Part shown: piece after piece, positions 33,491 to 45,457 of the stretch
Layout: each line of letters begins with the position of its first letter
How positions within the stretch are numbered: position 1 is the first letter of the stretch
Origin: Clitoria ternatea
Lineage: Eukaryota; Streptophyta; Magnoliopsida; Fabales; Fabaceae
Length of the DNA stretch: 64,000 bases
Direction of reading: 5' to 3'
NCBI GenBank assembly: GCA_037962975.1
Contig: CM075675.1
Span: 46,918,501 to 46,982,500, forward strand
The notes under the pieces: generated by a model
Seen by the model: only the letters and a program-made list of their open reading frames with translations
What the model was told of the DNA's origin: nothing
Databases searched by the model: none
Position numbers and translations under genes: made by a program

Positions 33491-35671
33491 TAGAACATCC
33501 TCAACCTTTGCCTCATTCAAACATTTCAAGTAAGAAGCAGATATTCCCCTTCTGAACAGGTTTCCATCTAGAACAGCTAGAACATAAAGTTTGACAACTC
33601 CTTCTTCAATCTCTTTTTCTTTAACGGGCACTCTGGCAGTTGTCTGCTTACCATGTATCAGATAATTGGATGGCCCATGAGTCTTCTGGGTGGGCTCTGA
33701 ACTGGATGACACATACTTTGAGTGGATTTGAGGTGCTTGGAGTAGCTAAAGTGCTCTATATGACCGTAGTCGTGGATCCTGCCTTTTTTATGCTTGCTAG
33801 CCGAGATAACACATCGGCCCTTATAATTTCCTCTCTGGGTACATGTTTAAACTTCATCTTTGTAAACTTCTCTCTTAACTCCTTGACTTTAGTCGATATT
33901 ACTACAACAACGGCTCCTTAGCTTGGTAGCTTCCATTGATATGCGAAATCACAAGTTATGAATCATTGTATAGTATCGCCGTACGTGCTCCCACATCTAG
34001 AGCCACCCTAAGTCCTGTTAAACACGCCTCGTACTCCGCCTAATTGTTCGATGTTTTAAAATCAAACCTGAGGAAGATCTCTACACTTACCCCGTCTTCA
34101 CTTTCAATAACCACTCCGGCCCCACATCTTCTTCCATTTGACGATCCGTCAACATAAATCAGCCAACATATGTGCTTTTATAGTCGTCTTAGGTTTATAG
34201 GAGATATCGAACTCTGATAACTCTATAGCTCATTTCGTTATTCTTCCTGCTAAATCTGGTTTGTGAAAAACCGCTCTTAACTGGAGGTCCGTCCGGACTG
34301 TGATTGGATATCCATGAAAGTATTGTCTCAAACATCGAGACGTCTGGACTAATGCCAAAACTGCCTTCTCTAATTTTTGATACCGGCCTTCTGATCCTTG
34401 CAACACTTTTCCAACAAAGTACACTGGTCTCTGACCCTCAATTGTCTTCTTTACCAGTACGGCCCCAATAGCTTCGTCTAATATTGAGAGGTAAATAAAC
34501 AACTTCTCTCTGGGGTCTGGTCTCATTTGTACCGGTGGGTTGACTAACACTTCCTTTAGCTCTTGGAATGCTTTCTCCTGCTATTCTCCCCATCGAAATT
34601 CCTTGTTCTTTTTCAGTGCCTTGTAAAGGGGTGATGACCGGTGTGCCATTTTTGGCATGAACTGGGATAGCGCTGCTACCTTTCCATTAAGCGATTATAC
34701 CTCCTTCAGACTGGTTGGACTTCGAAGTTCTCTCACCACCTTACATTTATCAGGGTTAGCCTCTATGCCTCTTTGAGTGAGCATGAATCCCAAGAACCGC
34801 CCTGCTGGCACTACAAATGTACATTTTAGTAGATTCAACCTCATATTGTATAGTTGAAGTCTTTGAAACACCTTTCCTCAATGTGATCTCCATCGACCTG
34901 GATTTTGGTTATAATATCGTCGACGTACACTTCGACTACTTTCGACCTCATCCTATCAAAAACTTTGTTCATCATCCTCTGGTAGGTAACTTCGGTATTC
35001 TTTAATCCTAACAACATGACTGTATAAAAGAAAACTCCTTTATCATTTACGAACGCCGTCTTATGCTCATCTTCTTTCCACATCAGTATTTGATTATAAC
35101 TGGAATATACATCCATGAAGGATAGGAATTGGTACCCCGAAGAATCATCCACCATCTGATCAATACTTGGTAAGGGGACAGGTCCTTGGGGTAACACTTG
35201 TTCAGATTCATGAAATCCGTGCGCATCCACTACTTGCCATTCGTTTTCTTCACCATCACCAAGTTTGAGGCCTAGGAAGAGTATTACAGTTCCCTTATAA
35301 AGCCAGCCTTCAGTAATTCTTCTGTTTGCTCACATGTCGCCCTTTGCTTCTTTGGCCCCAATCTCCTTTTCTTTTGTGCTATTGCTTTTGACTCTGGATA
35401 AACCGCGAGTCTATGACAACAAAAGTTTGGATCTATTCCAGGCATATCGGCCGCTGTCCAAGTAAGTAAATGTTTAAATTCTTTCAACAACTTAACCAAT
35501 CGTTCCTCCATTCCGACATCTAATGAATCATTGATCTCCGTACCCCTGACGGGGTCTTCTTCTAGCATAATCTTCTTCACTCTGCCCTCTGGTGTAGGCC
35601 TATGAGGGTTCTTTGGGTCCAACGCCAATTCTTCTTTGGGGTCCAGATCCATTAGGTTTACCGACTCCAGT
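33491..35671 (-). pseudogene. Element A reverse transcriptase, RNase H and second (Tat-type) RNase H
   Basis: From 35,650 downward the minus strand gives a pre-RT block with ADMPGIDPNFCCHRLAV, then RT motifs SSYNQILMWKEDEHKTAFV and the catalytic YVDD (about 34,930). The RT connection with NPDKCKVVRELRSP and the first RNase H with RPVYFVGKVLQGSEGRYQKL and YPITVRTDLQLRAVF (34,550-34,230) follow. A separate block with DGSSNGRRCGAGVVIE (about 34,150), AEYEACLTGLRVALDVGA and a final RADVLSRLAS (about 33,810) is a second RNase H of the archaeal-like type, which marks Tat elements. Many stops and frame changes make it dead. Confidence 0.83.
35667..35671. repeat. Target-site duplication ccagt of element C
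   Basis: ccagt at 35667-35671 and 41478-41482 directly flanks element C. Confidence 0.88.
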
Positions 35672-38125
35672 TGTCACACCCCGAAAATAGGGATAAATTT
35701 TTTTTCACGATTTTAGTGTAATAAATTCATGATAGTTACAATTGGTGAGGCTGTTTATTTATTTATTTATTTATTCATTTCCCCGGACCTATCAGAGCCC
35801 TGTCTCATATGTGAAGATATGAGAAGGTAAGTCAAGAGGGGCAACCAGGAATAAATGCTCCAATTAAAAACAGCGGAAGAATTTCAGAACAAGTTACTGC
35901 TATGTGATTAAAATTAAAGAGGTCGATCATTACAAAAATTAATAAGTCAGATTTTATAACCAAAGCATTCGTGAAGTAATGTAAAATCAGGGTTTAATGA
36001 AAAGAAAAGAGAAAACAATTCGATCTCAGTATTTGGGGAAACAGGGGTCCCCCTCGCTCAAGCGAAATGCATACTCGCTTGAGCGAGTGCCACACAATGC
36101 ACATGGGCGAAGCAGAAGAGAGCTAAGCGAAAAGGGGAAAGAAGCATCAGGGGGAGTTGCGCTCAAGTGAAATCCGACTCGCTTGAGCGAGACAGACAAG
36201 CCTCGCTTGGGCGGAGCCAGCGAGCCTGGGCGAAAATCGTCCAGAACCGAATTCCACACCAACTCGCTTAGGCGAGCATCACAACTGAGGCCATTCGCTC
36301 GAGCGGAATTAGGCCAGCATCAGTACAACCCATAACTAACTTGGGCGAGACCTCCTTGCCTAAACAAATAACTTCCAGAGCCGAGCATACACTTGCTCGT
36401 TCAGCAAAGTTTCCCAACACTCGGGTTTTCCTTTGGCAGAATCCTTCCAAAACCGACCCATCACTCATTCGGTTTCCACTCGACAAAATTAATCCAGATC
36501 CGAGTCATCTCACACTCATTTTCCACTTGGCATAATAATCTAGACCGACCCACTTTTCACTCAGCTAAATCATTCTAGGACCGACTTCACACTCACTCAG
36601 TCTGTCACTCAGCAATTACTCCAAAACCGACTCATCACCTGATCGGTCATTCACTCGGCATCTTATTCCAACACCGATTCAACACCTGATCGGCCATTCA
36701 CTCGGTAAATTCATCCCAACACCGACTTTCTTTCTTTTCACTCAAGCGGAGTTAATCCAGAGTACTTCTGAACAACTTCACCCGAATACCCCCAATCGGA
36801 GCCATCCACTCGGAATTTCACATTCGGAGGCTTACCATTTAGGACAGGTTACACTGGACTTAGAGATTCCCAACTCGGGACTCCACTGCCCAGAATATCA
36901 CACTTGGAGACCTTTACTCGGAATGACATCCACTCCCTCACTCGGAAGGTCCCGACTCGGACAAGCTCACTCGAATTTCACTCAGAATTTCCCCACATCT
37001 TAAATTATTTTCAAAACTCCTACTTGGACGAGATTCGTCTAGGATCTCACCCATTCTCCATTCACTCGTCTCGCTTGGGCGAATACTTTCCTCAAGGTCC
37101 TTCGCTCTAGCGAATTTTGTCCAGTGACAAATCCTTTCGCCCTCGCTCGGGCGAGGCCCTCATTCACCTGGGCGAATTTCCTCCAGTAAGCAAACACTGA
37201 TACTGGGACAATCTCGCTTGAACAAGGTTCACTCTCGCCTAAGCGAGAATTGCCCAGAAACTGATTGTCATTCAGAAGGGACTCTCGCTTGAGCGAGAAC
37301 CCATCTCGCTCGGGCGAGATAATCAGAAAACATACAGGACGTGGAATTTGAACAACATATGCTGTCAGAACTGCATTTAAGCCAATTCTACTTAATTCAT
37401 CACATCAATATCATTCTACTAGCCAATTGAAACTTGCTCCCTACGAGCTGACTCATATATTTACATTATAATTCATTATGAACCTATAAAATTATCCCAT
37501 CATTTACTCCACTCCACAAAACTAATACTCAAATACGAGTTCTTATTCATTCATCAGAGTGTAAGGAAGGTTTCATTTTAAATTCATATCACATATGTTC
37601 ATAGGGTCATAAGCGAAAATGAGCCATACACAAAAGCTCTCATTTTCCTTTATGACCCTTAAAATTTTCATTACCTATATGCAAATGTTCATCAACAGTC
37701 AAGTCTAAGCAGCATAGACAAAATATCAACACTTTATAACTATTCACACAACTACAAAATCACGTGTTGTCGGCCAAGGCATTCTTTACCAAAAAGGGGC
37801 TTCCTTCACACTTCTCCTCTTCAAAATAGCTCCAAAGCAAGTCCTACAACACAGGAGCTAAAAAGATATACCACACGGAGAGTGAGTATACTTTCTCAAT
37901 GATGAAAATCCAATAAATAAAACAACATATGAATAAATGCAATACAATTATTCCCTCCTCAAGGAAAGTACATTCAACGCTAAATTAATCACCCATCAAT
38001 ATTCATCTAAATACATATACCCATCAAGTTTCCTAAATTCACAATAACCAATATCACAGCCAAGTTTAGTATCTCAAAACAAAGGGTTCCACCTACTCCT
38101 CTCATAACCTCACAAACCGAGTATC

Positions 38126-39695
38126 TGTTAACCCGGCGACGGCGCCTCAACGGTCCGTGTCCACCACCGGGTTTTGTTAATTGGCAAGCGCACCAATCGT
38201 TTGTAGTTTTCGAAATTTAGATATCGTTCCACTGGGATTGAAAGTCCAATAACAACAGTAATTTTCTACTTACTATGGTAAATGTGAAGGAAATTATAAA
38301 CAAAAGAATGATTTATATACAATTTATACAATATTCACAAGATAGCATGGTTGAGTGATTCATAAGATAAAAGAAAATAAAAATCTATCTAAAAAGTCGA
38401 GTTGCAATCTAGAATAGGTAAGATACTTGAGATAAACACAGATAAACAAATTATGTTGGAAATTGGATCCCTAATCTAGAATAACAATGAGGAACTCAAG
38501 ACATGCATATTTAATCATCAAGTTTCATGTCATTGCAGCTTAAAATCATTATAACCGATCCCTCGTGATATAAATTCTAAGAATTCACCGTAAAGTCCAA
38601 TCCCTCGTGAGCTTTCTCAGTAAAAACTTGCATTAAGACCTGGCCTTATGGCAACAATGGTTAACAACCCCTATAGAATTGAGATACCAAGGGTATTCCA
38701 ACTTTTTACTTTCGTCAAAACAAGTTTCAATACGGCATAAATAATCATTCTCCCGTTTGACATTTATACTAATAAAACCAGTTTCGATACACATGAAAAT
38801 CATTCTCCCGTTTGACGTTCATATTAATAAAAGGTTGAGATACTAACATGGACTTGAATCATAAACATGCAGAGGTCGAATTCACAACATTATACTCAAT
38901 AGATTAGTTCACCAATTCCAACATAAACAAATTAGTTACACATGGTAAAAGTAAAAACAACACTTACAGAGTTTGACATTACGAAGACGATGGAAACTTC
39001 ACGATACAACGATCACAATACACCGAAACACACTCAAGTATCTAGAAAACTATTCTAGAACTACAACTCACAAAAGAAGTACTCAAAGTCGAGCACAAGA
39101 GAGAAGAGAAGAGAATGCTGTGTATGGAATGGGATGTGTTGAATGGTGTTGGATGGCCCTATTTATAGGGCTGAGCAAGGGTGCTGACGCTACGCGTCAG
39201 TGTGACGCTACGCGTCAGACCCCTGACTCAGCTTCCATTAAACAGCTGATAATGGCCACTTCAAATTATAAAAATCAATCATGCTTGGCCACTTGGACGT
39301 GTCTCCACTGTGTTTTGGCCATTTGTGATGAGTGGGGTGGCCCTTGTGCTGAGTGGAGTGCCCATTATTGGGTCCAAGTGGAGTGGTTGGCCAAAGTGGG
39401 AGTGGAGACTACGCAGCACTGACGCTACGCGTGGCTGTGATGCGTAGCGTCAGCATCAAAAATAGCTCTTAATGCTACGCGTGGGGTGAGGCTACGCGTC
39501 AGCTCCTTCAGTGTAATTTTCTCTTGATTTCTTACTTTTTCACTGCAAAACTAGAGAAAATTGATCAAGGGCAGATTATTCCCAACAACATCCATTTATT
39601 GAATTTAAATCCTAATTTTCTAACAAATTAAACTAATTTTTATAATTTTTATGAAATTTTTATTTAAGCTTTTATTGAAAATTTGAGGACTAACA
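38126..39695 (-). mobile_element. Element D: solo LTR, 1570 bp, nested in C
   Basis: It starts TGTTAACCCGG and ends GGACTAACA, flanked by perfect TSD gtatc (38121-38125 and 39696-39700). No coding domain is inside; the 149-codon plus-strand frame at 38,973-39,422 runs over repeats and matches nothing recognised. Four clusters of the imperfect palindrome GACGCTACGCGTC lie at 39,186-39,216, 39,421-39,452 and 39,470-39,501. Near the plus-strand start is 'ggcgacggcgcc', resembling on the minus strand a tRNA-Asp-type PBS core, so the orientation is probably minus. Confidence 0.78.
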
Positions 39696-39808
39696 GTATC
39701 ACTTTATGCCATGCTTCTATGGTTACTACATATGCTAGTGTTCATATTGCATATGCACAGATCCGATTTCAATTCAGTAGCGATTACAGTCACATAAATT
39801 AACATCAT

Positions 39809-39992
39809 CACTCCGGGATATACCCTTCGTGGCACCCCGCAAGGTGATATATTCATCAATTTACAACATCATCATCACTCCGGGATTTACCCTTCGTGGC
39901 ACCCCGCAAGGTGATATATTCATCAATTTACAACATCATCATCACTCCGGGACTTACCCTTCATGGCACCCCGCAAGGTGATATATTCATCA
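39809..39992. repeat. 67-bp tandem repeat, about three copies
   Basis: 'cactccggga' recurs at 39809, 39876 and 39943, giving a 67-bp period with the sub-motifs 'cttcgtggcaccccgcaagg' and 'tgatatattcatca'. The copies are almost identical. It lies in element C. Confidence 0.88.
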
Positions 39993-41477
39993 TATCGTTT
40001 ATGAATCAATAACACATCATCACATAACATGCCATTTATAGCCTCATTTAGGCCTCAACACATAAACACTCATTTCAAAATACCATACATAATTCTCATT
40101 TCAGACACATAATAACACATCTAATCAAGACAACATGCCATATTGCATTAATACATACATTATCATCACAATTCTCATACATTTAGAAAATACACCCCTC
40201 TCCTACCTTAAGAGAAGTACGCTTCCGGGTTTAACGTTCCCGCTTCACAAGAGTTATCAAGTCCTACACCAATCATTATAGGACTTTATCAATTATTCAT
40301 TCAAAAGCCATTTCAATATACATATACATTTCTATGTACACATGATTCTCATCATGTGAAAGCCATCACAAGTTTATTCATTTGCTTACTTAGGCTTCAG
40401 GAATTCCTTCCCTTAACCCACTATTCATTATTATTAAAGTAGTAACCTAAATTGTTAGGTTATCCCATTTACCACACTTACATTTAATTCCTTTCCAAGT
40501 AGGTTTTCACTTATGTTCTTAACCTCCATCTCTAATCATCATTTAATGACAATGCCTCATCATTTATTACACTTTCCTCATCAATAAATGTTAACCCTTT
40601 CAATATTATACACTTCCCCCAAATTCCATAAGTTAGGGTTTGCACTAAACTCACCATCCATTATAAATGCTCATCATTCTTCAACCCCAACTTCACATAC
40701 TTCATTTATTACTCATAAATACCCTTATTTATTTCACCCACACCTTAGGGTTCATGCATTTAATGCTTCTTTTCTCTACCCACAATATTTAATACTCTTC
40801 CAAGTTACCATCCTCTATTCTCTAGGTTCCAAACGTAAAAGTAGGGGTAAAGAGCTTACCTTACTCCAAAAAGAAAATGGGATTCAAAGGGAAGATGAGG
40901 ATGATGAAAATAAGGAGAAGAAAGGGAGAAGCTTCAAGCCACAATGTCCTCCCTCAACTTGGAGAAACCGAAAATGGGAGAGAAGAATAGGCAAACCACT
41001 TGCTTAGTTTTTGGAAAGGGAAGAAGAAGGAGAAGAAGAAGAAGAAAGGAAGAGGAAGAAGAAGTATGTTGGCGTGGAGAATGAGAGAGTTACGGTAAAA
41101 AAAATGAGAGAGAAGAGTGAGGTTTTTGTTTTATTTTTCATTCCCATTATTTAACCCTTCTGTTTTTCCATTAAACAGGCTCTCAGTTCGGGCTCGATAC
41201 ATATTCTAAAAATTATTCCGAATACATATTCGGATTTCCAACAATTTTATCTACAGCCCTGACCAACGGCATCTCAATCAGAGATACTTGGTCCGACACC
41301 CATATTTTATCTGGGTCAGTTTTCAACTTATCCGGTCACAATAATTCACTAACTGTCTCAGAGAATCTTAATTGAATTATTCTAGTATCTTGAAACATTA
41401 GTTAGTCCACATTTAATTATTCAATATTTATTTTCTTAATTTAACTTTCTATTTTTAAAAAAATTCAGGGTGTTACA

Positions 41478-42309
41478 CCAGTACTGGTCCACCATCACTC
41501 AACCTCTTCCTCTTGATAGATTCTTCAGTTTTCGTCATCTGCACACTAAGGTTGTAGCAATACCTCGCCATCTGCTGATCACCACGGATAGATGATACTT
41601 GGTTATCTTTGTCAATAAACTTTATAAACAAATGCGGGGTCGACACTACCGCTTCTAAGGCATTAAGAGAAGGACGCCCAATAATCCCATTGAATGGGGA
41701 TTTTACATCTATTACCAACACCCTTGTGCGCACCGTCTTCGACCCTGGCTCTCCTTCAAACGTCAGTCTGGTGTCTAAATAGCCTTTAGTAGACTGCTTG
41801 GCCCCGTTAAATGTCGTCAACTCCTGCATATAGGGTTGCAAATCTGAAACTGATAAGCCTATCTTCTTAAAACATTCATAGAAGATAACATCGCACGAAC
41901 TCCCTTGATCCACCAATATTCTTCTAATTGTCTTGTTAGCCACCACAGCCTCAATTACTACTGTGTCATCTCCCCCTGGCACCGTCAGGCCATAATCATC
42001 ATCGGTAAAAGTAATGGCTAGGGTCTGAATTCCATCCTGGAAGGGTCTGTTATTTTCCTTGGCCTGAACCGACATGATCATCCTTAAGTGGTTCTTCCGT
42101 GCCAAATTTGACACTCCTCCTCCAGCAAAACCTCCAGCTATCATGTCAATAACGTCTCTTTTACCCAAACTGGGTGGTGGCTTCATCCATGACTCTTCAT
42201 CATCGTCAATATTGTCTACCATCGCTTTTCCTTTATCCAACATCGGCTTCTTCGAACTCCGGGCTTCATCCTCTTCAACTGGGCCAGTCTCTTTCCTTCT
42301 TGGCGCCAC
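41478..42309 (-). pseudogene. Element A aspartic protease region
   Basis: A 278-residue open minus-strand frame. It has an acidic linker, VIDMIAGGFAGGGVSN, then the protease: ILVDQGSSCDVIF carries the catalytic Asp in a D-Q-G-S context, and FNGIIGRPSLNALEAVVST forms the conserved flap-end helix of Tat proteases. D-x-G-S with a non-Thr/Ser second residue is common in this lineage, so the Q need not be inactivating. The frame is cut by element C at its end and would continue into the RT block at 35,671. The upstream gag junction has frame breaks. Confidence 0.8.
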
Positions 42310-43622
42310 TCTTTCCGACTCTGGATTTGCCCTTTGCCTGAACAGGCACTAATTTAGCTTCCCTTCCCTTATCAATATTTTAATAGTTTCCTTTAACTAC
42401 CGACATTCATTAGTGTTATGTCTGGCCTGTTCATGAAATTCAGATTACTTATTGGGATTCCCTGCTTTTTTATCAGCAAAGGTTTTCTCACCCCATATAC
42501 CATCATTCCTCTTATTCTGACCTCCCTTAAAATTTTGTTGGGTCGAACTGCCAACGGAGTGTATTGCACTGCATTCACGCTTCTTCTTTCTCTTGGTCTT
42601 GGGAGCACGTCTCTTCTAGGACCCTTCCTCTCAGGCCTCGACATCTTTCTCTCTGGCCTCTGGATTTCCTCCTGATCCGCCTTTTTCTACTTGGCAAGTG
42701 CCAAATGCATTTCTCTTTTTACGTACTTCACTGCCTTGTTTCTGAATTCTTCAAATGTCTGAGGTGGCCCATTTGCTAAAGACAACGTAAAGGGAAACTG
42801 TAGTTGTAAAGCTTCTACCGCAATGTGCATCTGTACTTCCTCTGTCAACCCCGAAACTAATGCAGCCTCCTTGTAAAACCTTTTCAGAAAATCCTTCAGA
42901 CTCTCGTCTACCCTCTTGTCTAATTTGGGCCCATGTGTGTGACGTCTTGGGTACATCCCTAGATACCACAAAATGCTACAAGAACACATGGGCCATGTCG
43001 TCCCACGAGTCAATCGACCCAACTGGCAGGCTCTTGAACCACCCCAAGGCTTCAGCGGACAACGTCCTTGGGAACATCCTGCACAGACATCTTCCTCTGC
43101 TCCTAAGAATAAAGATTCATTAACATAGGCATCCAAATGGCTGTCGGGGTCAGACTCCCCTGTGTATTTCCTAACAGACAATGATTGTGGGGTCTGGAGG
43201 TGTCTAGGGATTGGAATGCTCATCAATCTCCAGGTGAACGGTATTCTAAACCGATATTCACCTCCCCTATTATGCTGCATTGTTCTTCTTTGGCTGTTCA
43301 TATCTTTGGTATGATATGCGGACTCCTGCTCGTCATAGGCATAAGTTTGAGATCGTTCTGGCTGGTGGTGGACCTCCTACTGCCTCTGGTTGCCACCAGG
43401 GTTCTCCCTTCAATGCTCTTGAATTTCCTGGCGAAGCTGCCTTATAATCTCGTCTCTGGGATCTGGAAGCACCACTGCTTGTGTCCTCAACTCCGTCCTA
43501 GGGGTCTCTACTATCCCTTCATTGTAATCCAACGTCCTTGCCACATTCTGGACGTGCCCTTCCGGAGTTTCGCTTTTCTCTGACGATCTATGACTTGTTT
43601 CTCGTTGCGATATGGGACTCAT
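42310..43622 (-). pseudogene. Element A gag region
   Basis: Minus-strand frames from 43,622 carry an arginine/glutamate-rich leader (RDEIIRQLRQEIQEH). From 43,300 come the capsid domain with TGESDPDSHLDAYVN, DESLKDFLKRFYKEAALVSG and FEEFRNKAVKYVKRE (to 42,687). A basic C-terminal part (42,644-42,393) contains R-P-E-R-K-G-P and lacks a clear zinc knuckle. A frame change within the capsid (about 43,130-42,960) and stops show decay. Retrotransposon gag forms the particle that packages the RNA. Confidence 0.75.
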
Positions 43623-43631
43623 AATTTACGC

Positions 43632-43650
43632 GGTCCCATTGGGTGTGCCA
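43632..43650 (-). other. Element A putative primer binding site
   Basis: On the minus strand, one base after the 5' LTR, the sequence reads TGGCACACCCAATGGGACC. It begins with TGG, as needed to pair with the CCA end of a tRNA. The tRNA species could not be named. Confidence 0.55.
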
Positions 43651-43651
43651 A

Positions 43652-44260
43652 TGTTCTGTCCTAGAACCGGGGTCAAGAGTTGACCATCTTGACCGGAGTT
43701 AGGAGTTGATTGTCTTATTCGTAGTTACCTCACTTACTCTCAGTTTTACATCGTTTCAGTGGAGTACGGTATTTTACACCTAAGTTCAGTGGGAATCCTA
43801 GGTTCTTCAAGTTTAGGATGGAATTGATGTTCTAGTCCATACAGAGGTCAAGGAAACACACTGGAGGTGTACCTACAAAAGATTCTTTGATGCGTAAGTC
43901 AGTACGGTATTACGGAAAATAAAGATATTACGGAGGTAACTCAGAGATTAGTTCAGATCCTTGTTCAGTAATAAATGAGTTGTATTTATAGGGAATACAT
44001 GAGTAGGAGAAGTGATTTGACCCTTCTCCTAACTTATTGTAGTAATAGTGTTTGTGGGGACATGTTGTCCATATTGATTTTGACTTATTGTTTAACTGTC
44101 AGTGAAGAACCGGAGTCTCCTCCATAGGACCGTAGTCATACTAGTTTTGGACTCCGGCTATGACGGTCTAACCAGGCTCTCTTGTTAATTATGATGACAT
44201 AGCATCATACAAAGAGGACCCCGTCCATGAGTTATGGAGTCCGGTTAGCACCTCGGACCA
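43652..44260 (-). repeat. Element A 5' LTR (right copy), 609 bp
   Basis: It starts TGTTCTGTCCTAGAACCGGG and ends CACCTCGGACCA. It is collinear with 7925-8531 and differs mostly by transitions. It is followed by TSD agaag at 44261-44265. Confidence 0.88.
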
Positions 44261-44265
44261 AGAAG

Positions 44266-45130
44266 CAAGTCTGTTTGAGCTGAAAATACCTATATCATAA
44301 TAAGTTTAACTCTCCTCAATAAAGAATATAAGTAGTTATTTAGATGTCACAAATTCAAACCTTGGGTTTTGATTAAAATATTTTTCATTTAATTGAGGAT
44401 AAGGTTTGACTAACTGTTTAACATTACGAGGGTTCAAACATGGTTTGGGAAAGAGAGAAACCAAAAGAAAACTTAAAAATGACTTTTCTAAATAAAAAAC
44501 TTAAATATATATTAAGAAGAGTTTTCTAAGTAAAAAACCCAAGTGTTTTTTTGGTCCAACAGACTTTTAAGACTTTATGGCCTGAATCTTTTAGGTCTAT
44601 CAGACTTTAATAAACAATCTAAGAGACTTTGAAACTTCAATAGATACAGACTTTAACCAAGAGAGTAGGGAAAGGTCGCGGTTCCAATTATCGGAAATAG
44701 CATGACTTAAGGGGAAGCAAATTCCAATGCGAAGCACATGACATGACTTTGTTGGCATCAGATGCCAGTGGCCAGATGGTAAGATCATGAAGAAGCACGA
44801 AAATCTTAAAACGGAACCTCGTATTGACACGTGGACCAATGGGAGTGCTGCTTTAGATGGAGCAATTTAGGCCACAAACATAGGGGGACCAGAACATTCT
44901 CAGCCACAAACCCGTTACGTGTCTTATGTTTTACCTTTGTTTCTTTCTTTACATACAACTGTCTCTTGCTTCCTTACTCATTCTACCACACCACCACCTG
45001 CACCTTCAACTCCTTTCATTTTCTTTTTCACCACTTTCAATTTCCCACATGTTAACTTTTCTAACCCAAAATCATTGCCGCCTCTGATTAAATAAATACT
45101 GTTATAAACCCAACTCCAACTTCTCTTCAT
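44266..45130 (+). promoter_or_regulatory. Upstream region of the LNK-like gene with G-box and TATA box
   Basis: A G-box CACGTG lies at 44828-44833 in the context gacacgtggac, followed by a CCAAT box at 44836-44840. A TATAAAC box lies at about 45103-45109. G-boxes are frequent in light- and clock-controlled plant promoters, which would suit an LNK gene; that use is inferred. The nearest end of element A is about 570 bp upstream of the G-box. No reading frame is supported here. Confidence 0.5.
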
Positions 45131-45415
45131 TTTTTGTGTCGTATCATATTTCTCTTTCTTTTCATCTTCTGGAAACTGGGTTGGTTCTCTCTCTTTGCAG
45201 ATAACCATAAATTCCAAGGTATGCTCCTTTCACCTTTTTTTATAAAAAAAAATTTAATTTTTTCTGAAGTGCTATTTATACTTGGATTATAACTTTCTGG
45301 TATGCAATAAGGATGATTACTTGTTTAGTTTCTAAGAATCTGTGGTTTACTGTGAAAGGAAATCATATAGAATTGATCCAGCTTCTCTGGTTATGTTTTG
45401 GTTTCATGTTTTCTT

Positions 45416-45418
<3 letters not shown>

Positions 45419-45453
<35 letters not shown>
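45419..45453. repeat. (TA)n microsatellite in intron 1 of the LNK-like gene
   Basis: About seventeen TA units, between the 5' UTR exon (donor at 45219) and the first coding exon. Confidence 0.95.

Positions 45454-45457
<4 letters not shown>

Larger units (their letters stand above)
35672..41477 (-). mobile_element. Element C: very long solo LTR (about 4.2 kb without D), inside element A pol
   Basis: It begins TGTCACACCCCG and ends GGGTGTTACA in plus orientation, with perfect TSD ccagt. On the minus strand it starts TGTAACACCC like other Tekay-type LTRs here. No gag, pol, PBS or PPT is seen, so it is best read as one LTR. It carries TCGCT..AGCGA palindromes (36,050-37,320), ACTCGG-rich tracts (36,400-36,990), a 67-bp tandem repeat (39,809-39,990) and the nested solo LTR D. 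A non-autonomous element lacking genes is the alternative. Confidence 0.78.
7925..44260 (-). mobile_element. Element A: Tat-type Ty3/gypsy retrotransposon, expanded to 36 kb by nested insertions
   Basis: LTRs at 7925-8531 and 43652-44260 are flanked by the perfect TSD agaag (7920-7924 and 44261-44265). Coding is on the minus strand in the order gag (43.6-42.4 kb), protease (42.3-41.5), RT-RNase H-second RNase H (35.7-33.5) and integrase (22.8-21.8). Each split coincides exactly with an insertion that has its own TSD (C, E). A second gene lies on the opposite strand between integrase and the 3' LTR, broken by element B. A dual RNase H plus an antisense extra ORF and tandem repeats in the 3' region are known traits of the Tat lineage. 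All reading frames are damaged, and the LTRs differ at roughly a tenth of positions by eye, so this is the oldest layer. Confidence 0.88.

Noticed and set aside
38973..39422. 149-codon plus-strand frame in element D
   Set aside because: It crosses the GACGC palindrome repeats, has no recognised domain and lies inside a solo LTR.
39809..39992. CRISPR-like array
   Set aside because: Three 67-bp units are directly adjacent without spacers and lie in a plant LTR, so this is a plain tandem repeat.
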